A stretch of DNA of 64,000 nt from Plantago major (lineage: Eukaryota; Streptophyta; Magnoliopsida; Lamiales; Plantaginaceae), in contig CM048839.1 of assembly GCA_026545765.1 (NCBI GenBank), forward strand, positions 63,307,512 to 63,371,511, given 5' to 3'. This document shows positions 37,100 to 50,957 of the stretch, piece after piece (the first letter of the stretch is position 1; the number at the start of each line of letters is the position of its first letter). Below the pieces are notes generated by a model. That model ran no database searches. It was not told the DNA's origin and was given only the letters and a program-made list of their open reading frames with translations. The position numbers were made by a program, and so were the translations under genes.

Positions 37100-38158
37100 A
37101 ACTTTGTCCACTGAGGACTATTTAATTTGTGTATTAAGTGTGCGTATGTCTACGGTGATGCACCCGTTCTCAAACCGAGAACTACGAAATGGAAAAATAA
37201 CATGATGCTCCACCTTGAAGCCATAAGTGGCGAGATGATCGAAGTAATAAAGAATGGCCCGATAGTCATTCAACAACAAGCAAGTCATGGAGGTTTGAGT
37301 GGAAGGCGGAGATCAAAGTGAAGGATCTTCACAAGCGGATCGTCGACTAGTGGAAGATCTCTGGTCACGTTATTCTGAACCAAAGCGAAGAACTACGGAC
37401 ATCGGAAGATGCCAAGAGGAATCGTCTGGATGGTCAAGCTCGTAACATCATCATCGGATCGACACGAGCACATCTGATTAAGGCGTAGGGTGCTAAAGCG
37501 GCGAAATTGCACAGCAGTGATTGAAGAAATCTGTGCGGGCAGAAAACGAGAAAACAAGTTCGAAGTTCTAAAGTTGAAATTTCAAAATTTCAAACAAGGT
37601 CCCTGAAACTCTGGAAGAACTTGATTTCAGTTTACCACTCTCATGAGTGATATGGCGGCAGGAAAGCAATAGATACTCGATCTGAGAAGATTAAGACTAT
37701 TGTCGAAGTCTTAACCTGGGGGAGCATCTGAAATTCTTTTATTTTAACCAAGGTATGCGAAATATCACTCGATGGAACTTTCTCTCATCTTGCTCTTTGA
37801 CTATGAGACAACTCGGAGAGAACAAACAAGCTGAAAAGTTGCGGAATGTTGCTCTAGTTACTCGAGGAACTTGAAAGAATAAAAGCAGGAGGAGGCGAGG
37901 ATGCTCTTGCGCAAAGCAAATGAGCAAATTTGTCGGTCGAGAAATTGAGAAGAAAAGCGAAAGCTGAAAAAGCATCTAGGCTCAAACTATTACGGTACAA
38001 AAATATGCAAAGCTCGTTGAACAAACCCATTTCGAAAGCTTCATGTCTTGAGGCGAGAAATTGGAAGCGATATCTTTCTATTGTCAAAAACAGCCACTTC
38101 AAGAAGGATTGTCACGCCTCGACAAACTAAGGGACGGTGACAAGAAGATAGAAGAATC
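37100..38158 (+). mobile_element. Element 2, gag segment (N-terminal part)
   Basis: Contains TKWKNNMMLHLEAISGEM, homologous to the gag starts of elements 1 and 3, followed by UBN2-like and lysine-rich stretches. It ends at the insertion point of element 3. It is broken, and much of it is CAG/CTG-poor. Confidence 0.75.
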
Positions 38159-39793
38159 ATTACATAATTTGTTAGAATATACATTTAGATTTTGTTCGAC
38201 AACATGATGACTTATCTTAGTCTCGGAAAGGTGATTAGTACTCTTGGTTCACTTGAACATTGTAAAGAAACCACTAAGTATGGCGGTCTAGCTAATCTTG
38301 TATAGGATGTTAGGTCTCAAATTGTAATTTTATTTTATGAAGAAGACCGAAGAAGACATCGGCGAAAGCTCGACAACTATTGAAGACTTGAAGAAAAGCG
38401 CACAAGATTACTAAATTTGTTATTGATTATCTTAGCGGATATCTTGTGAAGCATGACGGTTTCAAACAAAGCTGTCACAAGAGATATCGAGAAATGAATA
38501 CATATCGAAGAAGAGAAAGTGTCCAGATATCTATTCTCGAATACCTTGAAGCGTTAAACTCGTTTACGAAAAGAAACATATATTGCAAACAAAGTTGTTT
38601 CAATAAATAACAAGTGGTATCGATGAATGAAGATAAGGATATGCAAAGAATCGGACAACAAGTCTAGTCTACGATACAAGCATAATTCCGTTGACACTCT
38701 GAGACAAAAGTATAGTACAATGCATTTAATGCCTTGCAGGAGATATGCGAGTAAAAGCGGCAACTTAAGAAGACAAAACACCTTTCTGATCTATACACGA
38801 GATATCGATAGTTTGAATTTGAGCCTAATGGATACTATCGAAGCGGCTTTCAAATTCATCTATAAATATCAACACTTAGGCGACTAGAGACACACATTGA
38901 ACAGAACTCGGAACCTTGAATCTGCTTTGAAGCTTACGATCTACGATCTTACTCTCTCAAAGCTTCTTACTTATTATCAAAGCTTTACATTGCGACTAAA
39001 GCTTGTGATCTTGAGTAAACCTTTGAAGTTCTAAGTGTCCTAATCCTAAACAAGCAAAGCTATACTGAAGGAGTTGAATCAAAGATCAACTATAAAGATT
39101 CATTCTCTTAAGCAGATATCATAAGACTTAGATGAAAATCGAACTAGATACCATCTGTTTGTAAAGTGTAGTAAGTAACTTAGTTCACGAGCTATCTGAA
39201 TAAGCGAAAAGTTATTAAGGCGCTCATCGACAACTCAGCGAAACCAACACCAAAACGGCGTGGAGTCTGAAGTACTTGGTTTGAAAAATCGGGAATAACT
39301 CAAGATTCTTTGGGTATAGGAAGTACTTGATTTGGGAAACTAAGGAATAACTCAAAGTTTTTGAGTGTAGGAAGTATAACTTGGGAAGCTAGGAACAACT
39401 CAAAGGTTTACGGTATAGGAAGTACTTGGTGAAGAAGCTGAGAACAACTCGGGGAACTTTTGGTTGAACCAATTGTTAGAATCTTAGAATAGGATTTTTG
39501 TAAGGTTATCTCAATTATCTTCTAGTGAATTCTAGGTCTCGATAGACGAAGTGGATTAGTTGGAAGATTCATACCTCTAGATACCACTATACTTCTTGTG
39601 TCATTTACTTTTACGTATTTATACTTGACAACACACACACTTATTATTTGTTTCTACATTTATCTCTATTAAGTCTTCCTTTTGATTCTAAGTATCGGAT
39701 ATCCATTCGGATATAGAAATATTTATTATCGACAAAAGTTTTAAAGACTATTCACCCCCTCTAGTCTTTTACTTTGCGTTATCTGGACCAACA
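38159..39793 (+). repeat. Element 3, 5' LTR
   Basis: Partner of 50958-52619 and closely related to the element 2 LTRs. TATA box at 38860-38869, tandem ~50-bp GGAAGTACTT motifs at about 39265-39430, and end GGACCAACA at 39793. The first bases are less well kept than in the partner, so the left edge is uncertain by about 10 bp. Confidence 0.85.
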
Positions 39794-39795
39794 AG

Positions 39796-39807
39796 TGGTA
39801 TCGAGCG
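39796..39807 (+). promoter_or_regulatory. Element 3 primer-binding site
   Basis: TGGTATCGAGCG, identical to the site of element 2 and equally spaced from the LTR end. Confidence 0.75.
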
Positions 39808-39826
39808 GGAGGTTCACCGATATTGC

Positions 39827-41650
39827 TTGAACCTAGATCCCGAGATAGGTGAAGGAGCGTTGTTCACTTTTGAGGACTATTTAATTTGTGTGTTAAGTGT
39901 GCGGTATGTCTCGAGTGATGCACCGTTCTCAAACAGGAGAACTACGAAATGGAAAAATAACATGATGCTCCACCTTGAAGCCATAAGTGGCGAGATGATC
40001 GAAGTAATAAAGAATGGCCCAATAGTCATTCAACAACTTAAGCAAGTCATGGAGGTTTCAAGTGGAAGAGCAGAGATCAAAGCGCGAGGTCTTCACAAGC
40101 AGATCGTCGACTAGTGGAAGATCTCTGGTCACGTTATTCTGAATTACAAAGGAAGAACTACGGACATCGGAAGATGCCAAGAGGAATCGTCTGGATGGTC
40201 AGCTCGTAACATCATCATCGGATCGACAATGAGCACATACGATTAAGCGTAGGGGTGCTAAAGCAGCGAAATCGCTGGCGGTGATTGAAGAAATGCATGC
40301 GGGCAGAAAACCAAGGAAAACAAGTTCGAAGTTCTAAAGTTGAAATTTCAAAATTTCAAACAAGGTCCCTGAAACTCTGGAAGAACTTGATTTGATTTAC
40401 CACTCTTATGAGTGATATGGCGACACTTGGGAAAGCAATAGATACTCTCGGTCGAAAAGATTAAGACTATTGTCGGAAGTCTTAACCTGGGGAGCATACT
40501 AAATTCTTTTATTTCAACGAAGGCATGCGAAATATCACTCGATGGAACTTTCTCTCATCTTGCTCTTTGACTATGAGACAACTCGGAGAGAACAAAGCGA
40601 AAACTTGCGAATGATGCTCTAGTTAATCAAGGAACTTGAAAAGAAGAAAAGCAAGGAGGAGACCGAGGATGCTCTTCTGCAAAGCAAATGAGTAAATTTG
40701 TCGAGAAATTGAGAGAAGAAAAGCGAAGAAGCTGAAAAAGCATCTAGGCTCAAACTATCACCGATATAAAAATATACGAGCTCATTGAACAACCCATTTC
40801 GAGAAAGCATCATGTCTTGAGGCGAGAAATTGGAAGCGATATATGTTTCTATTGTCGAAACACAGCCACTTCAAGAAGGATTGTCACGCCTCGACAAACT
40901 AAGGGCGGTGACAAGAAAGATAGAAGAATCTTGAAGAAGCGAGCTTTGTTAGCGAAAGAAAGAAAATCAAAATTCAAGCTGGATGCTCTAGGCGTTGAAG
41001 CAGTTACGAAGATGACAATTCGGATGATTCAACCTACCATCACCGAACTATGTGGAGTTACTCATGATATGATCGACTTGACCTCAAGAAGAATGAAATG
41101 TGTGGAGTTCTTTGAAATTGGACGGACATCTCCAACATAGAAAAGCATCTTATGGCTTATGGTAACACATACTTCTTGCTACACTTATGAAAGTGATGAA
41201 GAGGAAATAAAAATCTAGAAAATCTCGAGAAAAGAACTTGACATCTATGAAGAGAATTTCTAATGATCCGAGCTAGAGCGAAAACCTTGAAGAAGAAAGA
41301 ATTCTCTTGAAAAGGAAAATTCTCAATTAGTTAAAGAATACGAGAGAAAGGATCTGAAAATGCATTTCTCAAAGCTCGGATATCACGAGATTGAAAAGTC
41401 ACATGAAGAAGCGATGGTGAGTTACTAAAGAATTATGAAAATCTTCTTTACGAAAACAAGGAACTTCGAAGAAAGAACTATCTTTTCAATCTTATGCCAA
41501 AGCTAGTGACACTCTTCTTGAAGTACAATCTTACTTAAGAGATCCTTGAAAAGAAAGGACTTGGATTTGAATACTCAGACAGATTGCTCCATTACTACGA
41601 ACAAGAGTAAAGAAAAGAGAACATTTGTAAGTACTTCGTGACGGTTCCCA
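39827..41650 (+). mobile_element. Element 3, gag segment
   Basis: N-terminal part with TKWKNNMMLHLEAISGEM at about 39950-40010, then UBN2-like sequence. A stretch near 40860-40890 at the zinc-knuckle position is followed by a Lys/Glu-rich coiled-coil region to about 41600. The order and nucleotide sequence match elements 1 and 2. It is broken. Confidence 0.75.
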
Positions 41651-42349
41651 TGCAATCTATAGTATCGGTGAAAAGACAAAGATTGTTGACAAAGGAAAGG
41701 CGATTCGACTAAACCTTTGTGGGAAAAACAAGTCAAAAACAAAAGCTGTTAGATGCGTCTACGAAAAGAAACACAACCTTTGAAAAGTGTAAACACCGAT
41801 GCTATGTCTCTCAAAAGGTAGAATTGCGGGTAGCAAATTCTCCCATGTCACTTTTACGGAAAGAAATTGGATCAACGAGACTAGCAAAGCTTTGAGAAAA
41901 GATCTCGAGATAGCTTCAAAGCAGTATTGGCTACAAAGGCATCGGAAAACAACTTGCTCATGAGTACAAGGGGAGCAAGAGCGATGGTGAAGGCTAGAAT
42001 TGCTCAAAGCAATTATCGAAGTGGAAGTTAAATCAAGCCTTGAAAATCGAATGCGGGCTAGAAGAAATCAGCGAGGAAGGCTAAGTTCTTTGAAAAGCAA
42101 ACTCGAAACTGACAGTGTCTGAAAGCATCATATGGAGCACCTAGGGACACACGAGGAAGAAAATAATTCTTACTAATGATAACCTTCATTCAAAAGAATT
42201 CATCCTTATGTTCTGTCAGACAAAGCATATTTCAAAGAAATTCATTCAAAATGGATTCCTCTGGAAGAACTTTTAATTACGGCGGTTCCATCAAAGATAT
42301 GAGAACCTAATCTCTGTTTTACATTGTGTGCGAGAATGCTTCTGGACTA

Positions 42350-43700
42350 AAGCACATGGCTATTTGATAGTGGATCACGGAAAGCACATGGCGAGAACAA
42401 AGCAAATCTGTTGACTACAAAGCTTGCAACACGGACGGATATCGATTTCTTTGGAGGAGAATTAAATCCCTCTCTGGGATTTGGCAATGTCAAATTAGAA
42501 CTTTAACAATCAACGGCGTATTACATGTTAAGGATTTGAAATCTGATCTATTTAGCATGAGCGGTTTAGACAAGGGTTTTACTATAAAATTCAAAGCTAA
42601 ATCTGCAAACTAATTGACAATGAGTCAAAGCGACGGTCTTAGTTGGTGGCGGAAAAGCGGTCTTTATGTTGCTTATTTGGGCATCTGCCTGTTGAAGAAT
42701 GTCTCATGGTGAGTCAATCTGGTCACGGAGAAACCTTGGTTATGGCACAAAAGAATGAGTCACTTGAATTTCAAAACTCGAATAGACTTGCGAAAGAGTT
42801 AGTGGTTGGTCTTCCCAAAACATCTTCGAGAAAGGATAGTATACATTACACTTTGTCGGATGGGAAACAATCTAAGATCTCTTTAAAGTCAAAATCGGAC
42901 ACTCTAGTGTTAGACCTTTGCAACTTTTACATATGGATCTTTTGAATCATCATCACTAGTTATGCGGAAAGAAATATGGTGCAGTTGTTGTAGATGACTT
43001 CTCAAGATTCACTTGGGTTTTCTTTCTGAAACACAAATCTGATGCCAGGGTGGAGATACCAAACTTGCTGAAAAAGCTTGAAATCATGAAAAATGAAAAG
43101 GTATCTGCAATCAGAATAGATCATGGTACTAAGTTTGTCAATCAGTACATAAAGGAGTTTTGTACCTGCAAAGGTATACAACACCAACTTTCCTCTGTAA
43201 GAACACCTCAACAAAATGGTGTTGCAGAAAGGAAAAACAGAACCCTTAAAGAAGCTGCAAGGACAATGCTAGTAGCCTTTGAGATAAGTGAAATATATTG
43301 GGTTGAAGGCGTAAACCGACATTTTGCTACACTCGAGCAGCTTGATAAACAAACACCATGGCGGGACCCCTATGAAATCTTGGTTGGTAGACCCCAAATA
43401 TCAAACATCGAGTATTTGGTTGTAGATGTTTTGTTCTAAACAATGGGAAAGATTATAAAGAACATTTCAATCAAAGCGAGATGAAGGTGTTTTCTTGGCT
43501 ATTCCACAAGCAATAAAGCTTACGAGTTTACAACAAAGAACAAAGAAAATTGAAGAATCGGTTCATGTTGTATTCTATGAAGGAAGTAAGAAACACCTCC
43601 CTCTTGATGAACTCTCGGAAAAATTCAAAGAACTATTACTAAGGGATACTAAAGAAGAACCTCGAGAAGAAAAACATCGCTATGGAAAGTGAGGATGACT
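42350..43700 (+). mobile_element. Element 3, protease motif and integrase segment
   Basis: LFDSGS at about 42361-42376 is the aspartic protease active-site region. The best-kept integrase part, 43050-43439, shows IDHGTKFVNQYIKEFC and TPQQNGVAERKNRTLKEAAR, the classical copia integrase core. The integrase joins element DNA to the genome. The segment is partly preserved and broken overall. Confidence 0.8.
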
Positions 43701-44299
43701 ACGGCGTGAAAAGCTTGAAAAGCCTAGTAACAACAAGATGACTCACAAACATGATGAGGAATTCCCTATGAGTTTTCGAAATGGAGCAGATTCTTGAGAA
43801 CCTTCATCATGAAGAGGTATCGAAAATAAGAATCTTTGAAATGCATGTCTCAAATATCTCTAACCTTGAAAAAGTGTAGGATATCCATGACATTTCCCAT
43901 ATGTCGGATATCTCGAATCTTGAAAAAGTATCGATCAAAATCTTAGTGATTCACATTCGGATCACTTGGATATTGATCCTACTAGCACCAAACCTTTGAT
44001 GAAATGGATCAAAGATCATCCTACAAAGGATATAATTGGACGATTAATCAAGGTGTTAGGACTAGGAGCGATAGCTGAAAATGTTGATTCTCTCTTTGGA
44101 TGTTTCATCTCGAATATCGAACTAAAGGTATAGAAGAAGCATTAGGAGACCAAATTTGGATCTACGCAATGCAAGAAGAGTTGGATCAATTTGAGAGAAA
44201 CAAAGTGGAAACTAGTTCCATTTATAGAAGGAATATACGTGATTGGAACTAAGTGGGTTTCGAAACAAAATGAATAAGCTGGTGAAATAACTTGAAACA

Positions 44300-44766
44300 A
44301 AGCAAGATTGGTTGCGAGGATTCACTCGGACTAAAGGCTTAGATTTTGATGAGTCATATGCAGATTGCAGATTGGATGCAATAAGACTCTTTCTAGCCTT
44401 TGCAGCTCATAAAAATTTCAAAGTTTATCAGATGGATGTCAAAAGCGCATTCCTAAACGGTGAACTTGCAGAAGAAGTGTATGTTGAGCAACCACCTGGC
44501 TTTGAAGTTTCCTCAGAAAGTAGAATGGTCTATAAACTCTGAGCTCTTTATGGTGAAAGCAGGCTCGAGCATGGTATGACACTTTGGCCAAATACCTTCT
44601 GGAAAGTGGTTTCAAGAAAGGTGAAGTTGATAAAACTTTATTTACCTTAAATCATGATGGGAAACTACTCTTAGTTCAAGTATATGTTGATGACATCATA
44701 TTTGGATCTAAGGACAAGCAACTTTGTAATGACTTGCTCAAACAGAATTGTGATTCAGATAGCTAA
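44300..44766 (+). mobile_element. Element 3, reverse transcriptase segment
   Basis: Contains [20 protein letters not shown] and PPGFEV, then the YVDD catalytic box at 44683-44694 followed by [10 protein letters not shown]. It is very close to the RT of element 1. Copia similarity fades soon after YVDD; the expected RT C-terminus and RNase H are not recognisable before the leader of the extra ORF. Confidence 0.85.
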
Positions 44767-45023
44767 TAGCCAAAATTCATTAAATGGGCACAATTACACT
44801 TGTTGATTGTGATCATTGCTGGAGAAGCAATGGTGACCCTTGATGAATTCAAGCGCTTGATCTTAACGGCAGAAATTAATTCGATAAATAGTGGACTGTT
44901 GACATTCAGACATGGCCCACTAAGCATTTAATGCCGAACTAGCTTTTGCTCACGCCTGTTTGCAAATCACAGATACGTATACACAAAATCAATTTGTATG
45001 TATTTGTCTGTTGAGATTCACTT

Positions 45024-45035
45024 GCTATATATAGG
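45024..45035 (+). promoter_or_regulatory. TATA-like box before the element 3 extra ORF
   Basis: GCTATATATAGG, about 187 bases before the ATG at 45222, matches the box at the same place in element 1. This is a candidate internal promoter. The conservation is visible; the function is inferred. Confidence 0.45.
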
Positions 45036-45221
45036 ATTTTGGCAAATGAAATCACTTTTGCCTAATCTGAAATTTCAACCTGCATCAAAACAGTAAAAAC
45101 CTTCTCCTAATCCTCTGCAACTTCTCTAAAATCTCTGCATTTCTTGATTAAGTTTTTCTGAAAAGAATCACTCAATCGAATCTCTTTCAAACACAAGCTT
45201 CAAATCCTTACTATATAAGAG

Positions 45222-48200
45222 ATGGCCTCCAAGAACACTTCTACGAAATCCCAATCCTCCTGATGCTTTGAAAAGCAAGCACGAGTTAGTTATTAACAAT
45301 CGACTGGTAGGAGCTTTCAATCCTGACCATTGGACTTCAAGTCACAGAATGATTTGGGGAGGTGCCATGGTTGAGGAATACCTCACTGCTGCAATAGAAA
45401 ACCAAAGTGACAGAAAATTGATTCTTGACATGCTTGAAAAGGCACAAATCAAGGGTTTTCTATCTGCTCGCCCTAGTGGAATTTCATCACTTGATGTGTT
45501 GGAATTTTACAACAACTCCAGGATTATTTCACTGTATCTGAAAACCTTTGAAATAGTGTCTATCAAAGCGTCGATCGAGAAGGAAATCATACGGACTTAA
45601 CAACTACGTAAGTTGTTTGAGGTTCAAAATCTTGGAAAGGATTTTGAAATAAACACCGGATGAGGAACTCCTTGAAGGTGTTAAAGAACTTTCTGATGAT
45701 GTGTGATCTTGAAATCGGATACACCTTTGAGTTCAAACTTTTGACATCGAACGGACATCTGTTGGTTCCTTTGGGATGTATTACGCATTCTTCACGGATG
45801 CTTTGATGGTCTACAAGGAGGTCTTGACGGATAAGCGAAGCGATGGATCATGATGTTCTTCTTGAATCGACAAAACAAAAGTTGGAAAACCCTTTCAAGC
45901 TGGGAAATCGCCTTCATGAAATTTGTGAAGAAGATTTAAGGCTTGAGCCTAAGATTGTTAAAGGACTAGGTGAGCGAAAGGCCACGATGGGATATAGTGC
46001 GAAGATATGCTACTTCTTTGGAAAAGCTTGGCATTGAGCTCGGAGAGATGGTGAAATAGACGATAACTTACTACAAGTATGAGTATACAAATCGATGAAA
46101 AGGTTCTTGGGTCTCGAAAGGTCTAAGAAGAGAAAATCGAAAAGATATCGAAGAAAAGCTTGCGACCAAAGCGAACTTGAAAGAAGTCTGCTGGCAAATC
46201 GGAAGACACACCCAAAGAGGTTGTCAATTCTCGAAATCTACAAACATGGCGGATGAACTCATTAATCTTGCAAAGAGTTATCACCCTCTTGAACAAGTAG
46301 ACTCGGAAGAAAGTGCTTTTCGAAATGTTGCGACTAATGCGAAAGCCTTGGCGATGAACTCATGAATCTTGCCAAAAGTGGTGAAAAACACGAACCCCAT
46401 CTGCGAAACCGCGGGAATAATGGACCAATCGGTTCCCAATCTTGATGAGAGCTCGTGATGAAGATGATGAACTAGTCATCTCTCAAGTCCTAGAAAGAAC
46501 AAAGAGGGCTAAGGTTCTTGAAAAAATGGCGGTGATAAGGTATCGAAGAACCTACACCACGAGTTCTTTGAGACTATAGCAAAGGTTGTTGGTGAAAACA
46601 CATCATCAGGGAATAACTCTCTCGCACAACTTCACAAAGCCCTGATGAGTGGTATCTTAGTATTGACAGATGCTGATGGAAATGCCACATCTAAGAATGC
46701 GGAAGAACATTCAATGATCAATCTTACGCTTCCGGACAACCACACAACCACAAACACCACAACCTAGCCACAAGTGGTTGATGAAATGGTAAATGAACTC
46801 CATTTTGAAATACCGGCAATATAGTATCTTTGAAGAAAATCCTGTAATTGGCGGGTTCCCACTCGATGAGAGGATCAAGCTGAGACATCTACTCGGAATG
46901 TTCAACGGGAGGCAATGAGTTGCATACTCGGGAAGGTGTGAAGTACCAAAACTTCAAACAAAGAAAGGCGGGACAAGGCGACCAATGTATAGAAAGGTCA
47001 CAACTTCGAGACCAATCGACTGAAGCCTTTCGGGTAAATGGTGGTTTAACTCTTACCTTGTGAAAAATTTTGTACTTATAAATCTTGTTACCTTATAAAA
47101 TTTCTTTATTACAGTGAGTTAGAGCGGAAAAACAAGAGAAGTGAAAAGCTTACCTCGAATCTTGAAAAAGAGGTTCCTTCAACCTCGACTCTTGAGAAAT
47201 CGAGCACATGCCACGGTAAATGATTCTTAAAGAGAACTAACTTTTGATAAAATGTTTGTATGATCATTAATGATAAATGTTTCTAACGAGGCTCCAATGA
47301 GATGGAAGAAGATAAGCGAAATGCGAGACAAACCTAGAAACCAACAAGGTTTACGAAGCACATCATCGAGCTTTCAAACTTGAAGGTATATGAAAATCGG
47401 TGATAAGTACTCTTCGACTGGGTTGTCATAAAACTTCTTCTAAATTATTCAATACTATCTACTTACAGGCTCGATCGAGTAGAAGTGCAGGGGACAAAGT
47501 TGCGACATCCCCACTTTATGGAAATTGATGAGGCATCGAGGGTTTCATCACGAAAAGATTCGAGGCTGCACAAGTCTACGAGAATAATCTGAGCCTCCCA
47601 TGGAGGTAATTGACCTCTCGGATATCGACTTGTCACTTAAAGTTTTCTTGATAAAATTTCCTAAGTATTGTGATAATGTTAATTCTCGAGTTCAAGAAAG
47701 AAAGGTTGATGAGGACGGACTTCCAAGTCTCCACCTCACAACAAGATATCTCGAGACACCAATCGTCTCGATAGAACAAATATCTGAGCACGATGTTCTC
47801 CTCGGGTAACTCGAGACTAAACTACACTTCTACTCGATATCTACCAAAGTTTTGAAACTCATTCAAAACTCTTTCTTTCGAGCTCAAGCAGATGCAGCGA
47901 GGTTCCCATTGAAGAAACAAGGACTACTTCACTTCTTCAAAGCTCACACTTTGCCAAAGCACATTCAATGCTTCAAGAAATGGCGAAGTTAAGGTGCTCG
48001 ATCTCTACGAAATATTGAGAATAAGCGATCAACCAACCAGACGGGCACGAGCTCTTGACACGGAAACATATGTCCAAGCAATGTTCGCTCTGAACAACAC
48101 GAGTTGACTACTACACAAGGACTTTTCCAGAGAAGTGGCGCATAGTTTGATACATGCCTTTGAACAGGCAGATGATCAGACAAGATTAGAGATGGCATTC

Positions 48201-50600
48201 AAGCCAGTTCTGCCCCAGAATCTGCAATTCATACCTTCTGAACAAGAAGAAGTTAATGGGCAGAAGATCACTATCCCGGAAGTGATCAATCTTGTATCTG
48301 AAGATGATGAGGAGGAAGAAATGAATGAAAATTTCTTTGATGAACCTCCCACTAATCATCACCAAAAGGATGATAATGATAAAAAGGATGATGATGATGA
48401 TGCTCACGAGGGGCAGGAGGAATTTCACAGAGAAACAATGCCTCAGCTGCTGAAAATCAAACTGAGAAGACTTCACAGAAATCTCCGTCTTCATCACCTC
48501 AGAAATCTACTCATCCATCTTCTCACCAACACGCAGTTACTATTGAACAAATAGTTGAGCTTTCTGAAGAAACCAATCAGAAAATAATAAACACTCAGAC
48601 CAGAAGTGCTCAACTCAGACAATTGTTGGAAGAAGAACAACAGCTCCATCTTCAACTAGAAGATCAAATAGCTCAATCCAGAGAAAGGCTTGATCAACTA
48701 GAAGATCAATACCTCAAAGAAATGAATGCTTACTCTGCGGTTAACGAGCTACGGGATCTTGTGCGAGATCATGAAAGAACTTCGATCTTGAAAGTATCTG
48801 AAGTCAAGCATGATGCTAAGGCTGCATCATCTTCGAAAGAAGTACCATCCTCCTCCTAGAAAGGAAAGAAACCAATCTCTGAGATGGTTGCTGGACTTGA
48901 TACAATTGATGAAAATGTCCAAGAGGATGAAGATCACTGGGCTAATCCCTCAGATGATGAAGAAGACAAGACCTTGGCAGGACACCGCCATGAACATCTA
49001 GCGGTTTCTCACTTAAAAAGAAAGTTGATTGCTCCTACAATCTTCAACAAAGCATGACGTCCACTCTCGAGAGTACATGCGGGTGCAGTACTAGCTACTA
49101 CGAATAAGGAGATGTCTTCACAAAACAAGGTAATTGCCTCAGTCCCTACGAAATGAGAAAGTTCCTTGAGCTCATCACTCGAGAACAACTAGCATGATCA
49201 TTGCTCGAAAGATGCAGGAATGACAAGGGGCGATGATGTGTCTTTATTTGAAAAAGCTTTTCAAGAGGCAAGTTACCTCTTTGGAGCGAGATGCCATCCT
49301 AGGCATTGGCGAGCTCCGATAAGGACAATGGACTTATCAAGCAAAATCAGGAGCTCAAAGCCGAACTTGAAGTTGGTCACGCCTACAACTATTTACAAGG
49401 GCATTTGACTCTCTCAGTTCCTTTATGAGGTAGTCGATGACAATGACTAAGGGAAAGAAAGTACAAATCTGGACCTCAAAGTCGGGGAATGGGAAGAAGG
49501 AGATGAAAACAAGAAGAAATGCAGGTAGTCTTTGCTCGAAATGAAGAAGAAAAACTTGACCACCACTCGGAATCTATGAATCCTCCTCAAGCCAGTTGCT
49601 TCCCGAAACCCTCTTGAAGGAACGAAAATGATAACAAGGCCATGGCACGAAACCTCCAAGTACCAAGGCTCGAGGAGAAGACAAGTTAGAGGATTGATGA
49701 ATCTTACGAAGAAGAAGAAGGTCAAATCAAGTTCGGGCAATGAAGAGAAGCTGCAAAGATCTCACAAGAATTGATCTTGATGAAGATGATGAAGAGGCGA
49801 TGAAGATGAAGCTCCTCTTCACGGAAAAGGAAACTTGAAAGCTGGCAGCCCATAGCGCAAAGCCCTAGCGGCTAAAACACCCTCTGGAAATACCAAGTCT
49901 ATCCGGTGGTAGTTCTTCAACAACAACCCCAAAGAGAATTCAAGGCGAAAAGAGCAGACTAAGAGCTGAACAAAGACAAAGTCGACTTCCACTCGGGCGG
50001 AAGAAGCGAAATTGAGTATGTGAAGTATGACAATGATTCCTCATCTCTGGTGCATCAATCGGAAAAATGGCTATTGGATTACAGGCTGAAGCATCTATTG
50101 GTAAATTCAAGATTTCAGAACCAATCCTCAAAGCGACTTATGGCATGGAGAAAGAATAAACCTACCTTGATCAACACCAATCACATCAAAGCATGGTTGG
50201 ATTTTGAAGTTGTCGAAGGCTGAAACCATGAAGAAGGACCTCTCGATGATTGTCCATATGGAAAGCGGATGATGTGCACAAAATTACGAATATCACGAGC
50301 AGGCACAGAGCAAGACTTCTTGTGGAACCCGATGAGTCGTTCTATCGACAAAGATCAATACAAGGTGACATCGGATATCGAAGATTATCTATGGATACTT
50401 CAAGCTTTGGATATCGAATAGAGCATGCACGGAAGTGGGGAAAGTACCTATGGGTCAAGCATTTTCAAAGAAAAATCCTGCAAAACCTACAAAGAAGTCG
50501 TGGATTTGCGAGACACGAGATGCTTGTCAGAACTCTTCTCTATGATTATTCTGATGACATCAAAAGGTTTGGAGATAGGAAATTTGCAGACTGATCCATA
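45222..50600 (+). mobile_element. Element 3, extra ORF region after pol (env-like position)
   Basis: Starts at the ATG at 45222 (MASKNTSTKSQSS). The preserved part at 45268-45560 holds RMIWGGAMVEEYL, LILDMLEKAQ and SSLDVLEFYNNS, homologous to element 1. Further on, 48135-48720 has a strongly acidic stretch (EDDEEEEMNE, then DDNDKKDDDDD) and a coiled coil (EEEQQLHLQLEDQIAQSRER). I see no signal peptide or membrane anchor, so 'envelope-like' refers to position only. The extra-ORF tail is shared with element 2. It is heavily broken. Confidence 0.6.
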
Positions 50601-50943
50601 TAAATTTTGTTGAAGACTTGAAGACTAGTTCTTTCGGATGTTTACTTGGAGCTTGGTTACTCCTGTTGTCCTAATTTACTATGTTTTTTTCTTGTATCTT
50701 CTTGTTGAGCTTAACTGTATCTTGTATTTAAGTCATAGGTAATCTTTAGTTGCGACTTATCTGAAGAACTTACTCTCAGATAGTATTCTATAAAAGATAA
50801 CTTGTAAGCAAAGATCACACCTGGTGATTTGGTTGATGTCTACTTTACGCATAATTATATGATTTGAAAGATCTTAAGAAATGATTAAGTGGTGGATTGT
50901 TTCCTCATCAGTTGTAATAGGAAGATAGTCATCGTTGGTGATC

Positions 50944-50956
50944 AAAATGGGGAAAT
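50944..50956 (+). promoter_or_regulatory. Element 3 polypurine tract
   Basis: AAAATGGGGAAA directly before the 3' LTR (TGTTAG at 50958). Compare AAAAAGGGGGAAA in element 2. Confidence 0.75.
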
Positions 50957-50957
50957 T

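Noticed and set aside
47600-47809. 69-codon open frame as a separate gene
   Set aside because: It lies within the extra ORF region of element 3 and shows no independent features.
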